Of a stretch of DNA of 64,000 nucleotides, positions 57,840 to 64,000 are shown piece after piece (position 1 is the stretch's first letter; each line of letters begins with the position of its first letter). The notes below the pieces were generated by a model. That model saw nothing but the letters and a program-made list of their open reading frames with translations, had not been told where the DNA came from and did not search any database. Source of the stretch: Puccinia triticina. Its lineage: Eukaryota > Basidiomycota > Pucciniomycetes > Pucciniales > Pucciniaceae. The stretch spans positions 1,798,001 through 1,862,000 of the forward strand of contig NC_070558.1 of the NCBI RefSeq assembly GCF_026914185.1. The letters are read 5' to 3'. Both the position numbers and the translations under genes were made by a program.

Positions 57840-60800
57840 TCACGAACGAGGCGTACTTTGATTATGAGCATGAATCCCATCAAGGAAGTTGGTATTGAAA
57901 GACATTCCCTCGTTAACGGTCACGTCCTCGGCCAAGAAGGGGGGCTCTTCTTTTAGACAGGAGATCGTTTTCTCCCCCGAGTCGTCGCCATCAAGCTCCA
58001 AGTCGGGCTGGTCCCAGTGAAACATAGAAGGATCCCTGCGGGACGGATGCTGACGAGGTTTGGACAGTTCGGGAGGGACGCAGAGAGGCTCGACAGCACG
58101 CTGAGTGATTGACAATGTCGACTCGTTAGATGAGGCGGAGTTTTCCGCCTCGATTCGCTGGCGCTTCTCTTGCGGCCCATCTTCCCCATCACTTTCTTCG
58201 TTGATAGTCGGGGTCATGCCAAGGTCATTATCCAGCTGGAGTATATCCTGGTGCAACGCGGGTGGACGCGGAATCCATATCGTGTCTTCGTGATCAAAGT
58301 CTACTAAGAGCCCTTCTGGAATGACAAGTTGCTTGGATCCTCCAACGCCATCATCCTGGATGGGTGAAGATAGAGTCGTTACGTCCCCAATCTCATTGTT
58401 AGCTTCAATTTTCCCATTCTTCGCGGCCGGAGTGGAGTTGAGGCGGGTCCGGTGAGGAGTTGCACGTGAACGCGGAGGTTGCTGCGTTTTGGTGGATTTT
58501 CTTGCGGTCCCTCTGGCATCGACGTTCCGCGCGACTCTGGCCCGATTACTCAGTCCTATAAAAGGCGAGTTAGGTGAAGGTGGCAATGGGACGCTCATCG
58601 GAACAATCAAATCATCAGGCAGCCGTGTACAAATCTTGGGGCCCGGAGTGCCGAAGGTAGATAGAAAAAATGGGTGAGGTTTTGCGAGAACATTTGTCGA
58701 TTGGCTAGGAAGGGATTGGTGGAATATCGTCCGATGGGTGATTGCGACAGGTTCGGAAGGGCCAGATTGGATAGCGTCATGTGTGGATGTCGTATCTGTA
58801 GGAGTCGACGAAGCAACCTGTGCCACTGTAGAGGGCGCTAAGACTCCGGGGGGCAGTACACTATCTGAGACTGGTGGAGGATCTACTTGTGGTCGAGATT
58901 CTGAAGAAATCATGGGAGTTGACAATACTGGTGGGAGCTCTGAGGATGGTGGTGTTTGTGAAGGTAATAGATTTGTTGAAGGTGGTACAGGTTGCGATGA
59001 TGACAGAGGTCCTGGGGTTGACGGTGAGTCCGGTTGTGATACAGGCTGGGATGCGGGAACTGAAGGAGGCATTGAAGATAATGGATGTGCTGAAGATGGT
59101 GTTGGTGAAATGGGTAAAGGAGTCAAGGCAGGTAGTCGAAGGGCTTCCGGCAACTGCTCCACTTCTATAGGCACTTTTGAGCGTTGTGTAGTGAGTTTGT
59201 CTGAGACGGAAGTTGTAGATGGTCCCGATTTCGAATTGATATTGGGGTTTGCGGACAATGGATTTGAAGTAGTGGTAGCATTGGAGGATCCTTTTGAAAA
59301 AGACTTAGTGGGCTTGAATACTTTTATTGTCTGCTTGATAATTGGTACTGGCTCTTCAGCTTGATTCTTCCTCGCGCGCGAACGAACGGATACATTGAGT
59401 GTGTTGGTCACTAAAGGTACGGTAGTCGGCTTATCATTGGAAGGTTCCGGCACCGCCCGCCTGGGTAGGGGCCGCGTTTGCATTGCAGGCGGCAGCGGCT
59501 GGGGTGGATGCGAGGGTTTGGAATCCGCTTGAGCTGTACCAGAAGTCGATCGTGTGGGTTTGAAGCTAGCCTTCGGAGGTTCATTCGAGACATTAGACGC
59601 GACTGCCTTAGTCGAAGGTTGATGCTGGGGCACTGAGGTGGAAGGAGGCTTGATGGCGACATCTTTGCCGGGCTGGGTACCAGTGGATTGAATAGGCTGA
59701 AGAGGCACTCGAGTCGCTGTCCGAGGCTTTCCGATCGCATTGCCAGCGGGCAGATCAACTTGAGGGGGCAGGGGGACACGCTGAGCTCTCATCGTAGAAT
59801 TGGATCGCTTCACTGCTAGCCCCGATGATTGGGCTTGATGAATCGAACCTTCCGGTGGGGTCTTGGTCCGAGTAGACATAACCCTAGCGCGTGCCGGCCC
59901 GCGGGTAACAGAAGGCTCGCGGTGCTCTGGATCATCTGGCGGTAGCGGAATCTTGATGGCTTTTTGAAGGGTGGCCAAATCACCAGACTTTGGAAGCGCT
60001 GAGTGAGAATTATGAGACTTGATCGATTTGGAAGTATGTGCATTGGCGGTCTTGGCAGTAGGAATCTCAGCAACATGCTTTTCTCCTGTTCGGTGATGTC
60101 CACTCAGCGGAGGCTTGTCGCGGCTAGTGTTTATTTCTCGATTAGTCAAACCGTTGCTCGAAGCCTGAGATGTATGTGATGAGTTGAGAGTAGAGCCATT
60201 TCCAATTCCCAAATACCGTTTGATGGTTGGTGTTAACGGCTGGGCAAGGCTGAAACAATTTTCTAATCAGTAAAGATCATTACCAATTTGATAAACAGAA
60301 ACGAAGGGGAATGTAGCCAATGGACTAGAAGTGTGATTTACCTCGCGGCGCGGCTTGGCCATTGTTGTTCATACAGCTCCCATATTCGCTTGAAAATTGC
60401 CCTGACTTTTGGATCTCGATCTCTTCCACCAATCTTGATCGCGTTTTCTATGTCATTTAAACGCTTGTTCAAGTCATCTTTGATCGTCGATCTCGGTTTT
60501 CTGGATTCGGAGCCATTAGGATCATCCACGGCCTCGGACAGACAACATAGAAGCGCGTCGGCACATCCGATTCTTATTGTGACTGATTTCTCTGAGATGC
60601 CATCGAGCAGATAAGGTATGAACCCGAGTGACTTGGTACCCTTGATTAGCGAAGTTAGGGTGATGGTAGCGCGAGTGACGTAAATCTTGGATGCTCTTCC
60701 AAGCAGCTTGACGACTGTCGGTACGTAGAACGGAACCGCGCTATCCCAATAGCTCCCTAGGCGGGAAGTCGCGGCAACGAGGTCGAGAGCCGAACCACTC

Positions 60801-61271
60801 AAGCGGGTTCGCTCAGTCGACATGGCGCTCACCAGGCCTCGAACGATTTCGGTCTCTTTCCACCGTTTGAGGAAATCGTCCGGATGTTCACATGCACCAC
60901 CCCGAATGGCGGCTGTGAAACGCTTAAGGCTAGCATCAATGTTTTGCCAGGTGTCTTCTGTTTCCTCGATCGACAGGGCCTCCTTGAGTAGATCGAACTC
61001 GTGGTGACATTGGCTCGCCGATGTTATCTGTTGATGGTTCGTGAAGTTTGATTTCTCAATCAGATCAGCTAACTTGGGAAGATACAAATTGCTTACGGAG
61101 GAATCGACTTACTCGAACCGGTTCTTCAAGCATTTTTTTGACCATCTTTGAAATACAATCTGTGCGTTGGTGTGGAGCCGAGGGAACATAAATTAGCTGT
61201 TGGCAAGGACTGTAGGCTGGCTCGGGGGCGGTAAAGCGTGGCACCCGAAGCTCTGACGGGGTGGGAGACAT
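57840..61271 (-). CDS. CLASP-family TOG-domain microtubule-binding protein
   Basis: Three exons, 61113-61271, 60342-61072 and 57840-60249, join in phase to 1099 residues. Exons 1-2 encode a CLASP_N/TOG alpha-solenoid: TWQNIDASLKRFTAAIRGGA opens the first HEAT pair, then LVSAMSTERTRLSGSALDLV, SAVPFYVPTVVKLLGRASKI and VTIRIGCADALLCCLSEAVD, ending with VRAIFKRIWELYEQQWPSRA. Such domains bind tubulin and stabilise microtubules or spindles (Stu1/Cls1 in yeasts). The remaining 800 residues are disordered, rich in S, P and T with basic patches, and form the likely microtubule lattice-binding segment. Only one TOG is evident, whereas many CLASPs have two or more. This gene may be a short, divergent CLASP or may have lost domains. 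No second TOG is visible in the C-terminal exon. Confidence 0.85.
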
Positions 61272-61274
61272 GTC

Positions 61275-62195
61275 GGAGACCCGTCAGGCCCCGGGTCCCC
61301 TCGGAGAGCAGGTCTACCGTCTAATGTGGCCAACTTGCATAAAAAGACCTCATCAAGTGGGTCCTTTGTACTTTCCTACAATCCAAGCATAAAGGCTCAT
61401 TCCATAGCCACACGGCTTGCCTCAAACAAAAGAGGACCTCTCTCAGACATCTCAACAGAAGCTGGTGAAATCGTCTGAAGGACTTGGGAACAATGGGCAA
61501 GAAAGGCTGCTATTTTAACACATGTGCAATGAGATTAGTAAAAAATTAGACACGGATAGAAGAACAAGAAGCGTTCGTTTCATGGGCTCTGATAACAGAG
61601 GAAAATCGAAGCCAGAAGAAAAGCGCTTGGCTATTGGTTTCAAGGCGATTATGTAGTACTAGCAGGTCACAGGTGGATCTGGAAGGTCCATTTGGATTCA
61701 GAGACAATTGTAGAGGAATATTAAAATCTGAGTGAATAGATGAAGCGACTGCGAAGGGTCTCTCGCCAACTGATGGCAAAATTTACCTTGTTGGAGTGTC
61801 GTGAAGTGCTGATTTACCTCGAGGTATTCCTGAGATGCAAGGGATTGATATCCTCTGGTACATAATTGGTCACTCACACAACACCCTTCGAGTCGACTGT
61901 TATCCAATCGCACATTTTCGGGTAATGTTTACATGAAACAGTTGGAGCAGATGTGCAAGAGTATTTAAATTATTATGCAAGAAAAAGTGGATTAGATTCC
62001 TACATCCAACAAGAATCGATGATAGATAAAAGAATTACATGGTGAAAAGTCTAAAATGCTAATATTTGTTATAAAAAACGATATCAAATTCGCCGGGAGC
62101 TTCGGTAGAGATGCTGTTAGGTCGACCAACAGTAGAATGATTGTGTGCCAGCCCTCATAAACCAAGCCGCGTTTTTCTCGTCTCCATTCCTGTAC
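61275..62195. other. Intergenic region upstream of the CLASP gene
   Basis: No gene is supported; short open frames lack motifs. The right part should hold the 3' untranslated region of the membrane-protein gene and the left part the CLASP promoter. Confidence 0.4.
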
Positions 62196-62198
62196 TGT

Positions 62199-63212
62199 TT
62201 ACAATCTACGTAACGGCTGGGTTGAATGAGATGGCATGGGTTTAGGGATTTTAAATGGTACGGCTTGAAGCCTTCGAGAAGCTTGGTTATAGCTGGACGA
62301 GGAAGGGGAGGATTTGACTCTTATATCGTCGCCTTCAGTCGGTGTAGTCGGATATGCATCCTGTACGTTCTGAATCCTGGGGACTTGAGCAGGGGAAGGT
62401 CTGAAGACTGGGTACTCAAAATCAACTTCAGCGGCGTAAGTACTCGGATAGCTTGTTTCAGAGCCATATGAATCCAATATGTCGGTGGTCTCATACGTAT
62501 AGAAATCACGCGTCTTTCGAGCGTCACCTTTCTGATCCCGAGTTCTCGTGGCTCGATGTCCTTTCTCCTGCAGGGGGGAGAGTGGGGGCGGAGGACCCTT
62601 GGACCGATTGCCAAAGCTTTCTCTTGAGCGCCGGAAGCTTGAGTGACTAGTCGGTAGAAGAGGTCTTTCGGGAGTAGCCAAGATGGGTCGAGATATAGAC
62701 TGGGCAGTAACCAGCGGACGTAGCTTGACTGACTCGCCCTTTGTCCTTAGCTTTTTTCGCAGGTGAAATCGATAGACTGCGTACCCAATCAGCCCAATGA
62801 CGATCGCGACGATTATGGAGACAACGACGGCCACCGTTGTAGTTGAGCTACTGTGAGGCTGGGATGAGTCAGGCGTCTGGGAGGGAGAAGGAGAAGGGAG
62901 GGCGCTTCCTGAAGCGGTCGGCTGAGGGATGTGAGCGGTGCCGACGCTAGCGAATGTTGTCGGTACGGCACTTGGGGGAGCAACTTGACTGGGAGGACGT
63001 GGTGAGGGAAGCGGGGTGCCGACGGCCGAAGGCGGAAGTGTAGTAAAGGGAGCACCTTTCAAGTCGGCCGGATTTTCTCCAGGATAAAGCACAAAGGGAG
63101 CTGGGTCGTTGGGAGGTGCCGGTGCAGCAGCGCCAGCTGGACGAGCGGTAACCGGGGTGGGGGAGGCGACGGCCCTTCTTGCCAGGGCACGGGTTGAAGC
63201 GCAATACGGCAT
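62199..63212 (-). CDS. Single-pass membrane protein with proline-rich ectodomain
   Basis: An open frame of 337 codons. The N-terminal part (to residue 120) is P/S/T/A-rich and probably O-glycosylated. A hydrophobic segment (VAVVVSIIVAIVIGLIGYAV, about residues 127-147) is followed by a stop-transfer RKKLRTK. A 190-residue cytoplasmic tail is rich in S, R, P and Y. The layout is that of a fungal plasma-membrane wall sensor or mucin-like protein, without a recognisable ectodomain. The frame is open upstream to about 63270 (SSCQLTTLPPAVRLPIEMPY), next to an acceptor CACCCAG. A separate exon with signal peptide SPTFLLLSLGLLFMLDISHC starts at 63527. Donor phase between them could not be resolved, so the true start probably lies upstream of 63212. 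Function is unknown. Confidence 0.6.
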   Translation of the reverse strand: MPYCASTRALARRAVASPTPVTARPAGAAAPAPPNDPAPFVLYPGENPADLKGAPFTTLPPSAVGTPLPSPRPPSQVAPPSAVPTTFASVGTAHIPQPTASGSALPSPSPSQTPDSSQPHSSSTTTVAVVVSIIVAIVIGLIGYAVYRFHLRKKLRTKGESVKLRPLVTAQSISRPILATPERPLLPTSHSSFRRSRESFGNRSKGPPPPLSPLQEKGHRATRTRDQKGDARKTRDFYTYETTDILDSYGSETSYPSTYAAEVDFEYPVFRPSPAQVPRIQNVQDAYPTTPTEGDDIRVKSSPSSSSYNQASRRLQAVPFKIPKPMPSHSTQPLRRL

Positions 63213-63279
63213 CTCGATTGGTAGACGAACGGCAGGGGGGAGGGTAGTAAGTTGACACGAAGACTGGGTGGATGCAGAT

Positions 63280-63527
63280 TTTATTTTGTTTAGGGGCTAG
63301 TGGGTATAGCTTGACGGAGTCAGCCTGCGATACAGGCGCAAGGCCGGGGAGAAAGGGTGTGAGGGCTTTATAATGTGCAACAAATGAGCGGAAAGCTCAA
63401 TTTCCATAAGCTTAGATCGCGGTGCATACTCAGTAGAAATATGTGCTCGAGTTGGATTCAGATGACAATGGGAGATGTCCAACATGAAAAGTAACCCTAA
63501 GGAAAGTAGCAGAAAAGTAGGGGACAT
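63280..63527 (-). other. Possible signal-peptide exon of the membrane-protein gene
   Basis: From the ATG at 63527 (minus) the frame reads MSPTFLLLSLGLLFMLDISH, a good signal peptide, and stays open for about 75 codons. Candidate donors (GTATGC near 63428) are out of phase with the downstream frame by the simplest joining. The assignment rests on position and on the need for a membrane-targeting sequence. Confidence 0.4.
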
Positions 63528-63812
63528 AGATTTCGCGTACTTGGTGGATGGAGAAGCAACAGTGGAAATGGATTGGCAAATGTTTTTTAACAAGCTGCCG
63601 AAGCTATTGAGGCTATGTATCATGTATGCATAAGTACCCGCAGACTTGGACCAAACAAGAAGAAACGCACACACACAAGGACTTTGGGGCAGAGGAGAGG
63701 ACCGCGACTTGAAATGTACGCGACATTACATTGGTGTGTAGGTTTTGACAAAGGAAAAAGAATTTCGATGCATTTCATCGAAAAGCAAAAGCATCTCATC
63801 CTCTATTGGCTG

Positions 63813-64000
63813 GTAGCATGATCGTGGTCAAGAGCCCGCTGGTGTGTGTCCACTTTTTCATCGTCATTCGGTAGTCGCAGTGAAGGTCGAAGAGTGGTGT
63901 TCCACTGAGGTGCTACAACCTCTCTCAACTTACTGCCGACCAACAAAGTAGTGTGCCTGAACAAGAAGGGGTTGGGCGACAGGTTAGCCTTCTCTTTGTT
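63813..64000 (-). CDS. C-terminal end of an unidentified protein (partial)
   Basis: On the minus strand an open frame enters from the right edge and runs about 62 codons to TAG at 63813-63815. It includes NPFLFRHTTLLVGSKLREVV and TLRPSLRLPNDDEKVD. Mixed residue composition without low complexity favours real coding sequence, but the segment is short and no family is recognised. The rest lies outside the window. Confidence 0.35.

Noticed and set aside
58738..59364. Gly/Val-rich plus-strand open frame of 208 codons
   Set aside because: It is antisense to the S/P/T-rich tail of the CLASP gene, which has a supported TOG domain and clean introns.

Overview
This window is nuclear DNA from a filamentous basidiomycete, most likely a rust fungus (Pucciniales, Puccinia-like). 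That placement is inference. It rests on intron-rich genes with 30-130 nt introns, long AT-rich and transposon-rich tracts between small gene clusters, fungal-type gene families (COQ8, mL58, TAF12, CLASP-type TOG protein, fungal DUF262 protein) and short secreted proteins with signal peptides.

Layout. 1-1.6 kb: 3' end of a Ty3/gypsy retrotransposon. 1.6-12 kb: no convincing host gene, but many repeats, including a hAT-like MITE (3832-4210), a TA-flanked MITE (10378-10556), GGTACC-rich palindromic patches and a degenerate tRNA-like sequence. 12.06-15.56 kb (-): a prolyl oligopeptidase homologue with a substituted active site. 16.5-24 kb: a second hAT-like MITE, a decayed DEAH helicase fragment, a tRNA-like repeat cluster with a small transposon inside one copy, and a tandem repeat. 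24.1-25.2 kb: a CAC-ended non-autonomous DNA transposon. 25.3-29.0 kb: a complete-looking hAT transposon with transposase, terminal inverted repeats and target duplication. 29.2-32.2 kb: further MITEs and repeats. 32.8-37.9 kb (-): a degenerate LINE split by an 822-bp TA-flanked element. 38.2-45.3 kb (+): TAF12, mitochondrial ribosomal protein mL58 and COQ8. 46.9-49.3 kb: two divergently transcribed paralogous secreted proteins. 49.3-52.2 kb: repeats. 52.2-55.0 kb (-): a DUF262-domain protein. 57.8-61.3 kb (-): a CLASP/TOG protein. 62.2-63.5 kb (-): a single-pass membrane protein. 63.8-64 kb (-): the 3' end of a gene that leaves the window.

The host genes do not form a pathway or operon. TAF12 is transcriptional, mL58 and COQ8 are both mitochondrial, and CLASP is cytoskeletal. 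The most coherent group is the secreted pair, which share a fold-length alignment and intron positions and look like a recent-to-intermediate duplication in a repeat-rich setting. The most unusual structural theme is a set of transposon-like elements, each filled with degenerate iterations of one private short word. The autonomous hAT element carries the same kind of iteration just inside its ends.
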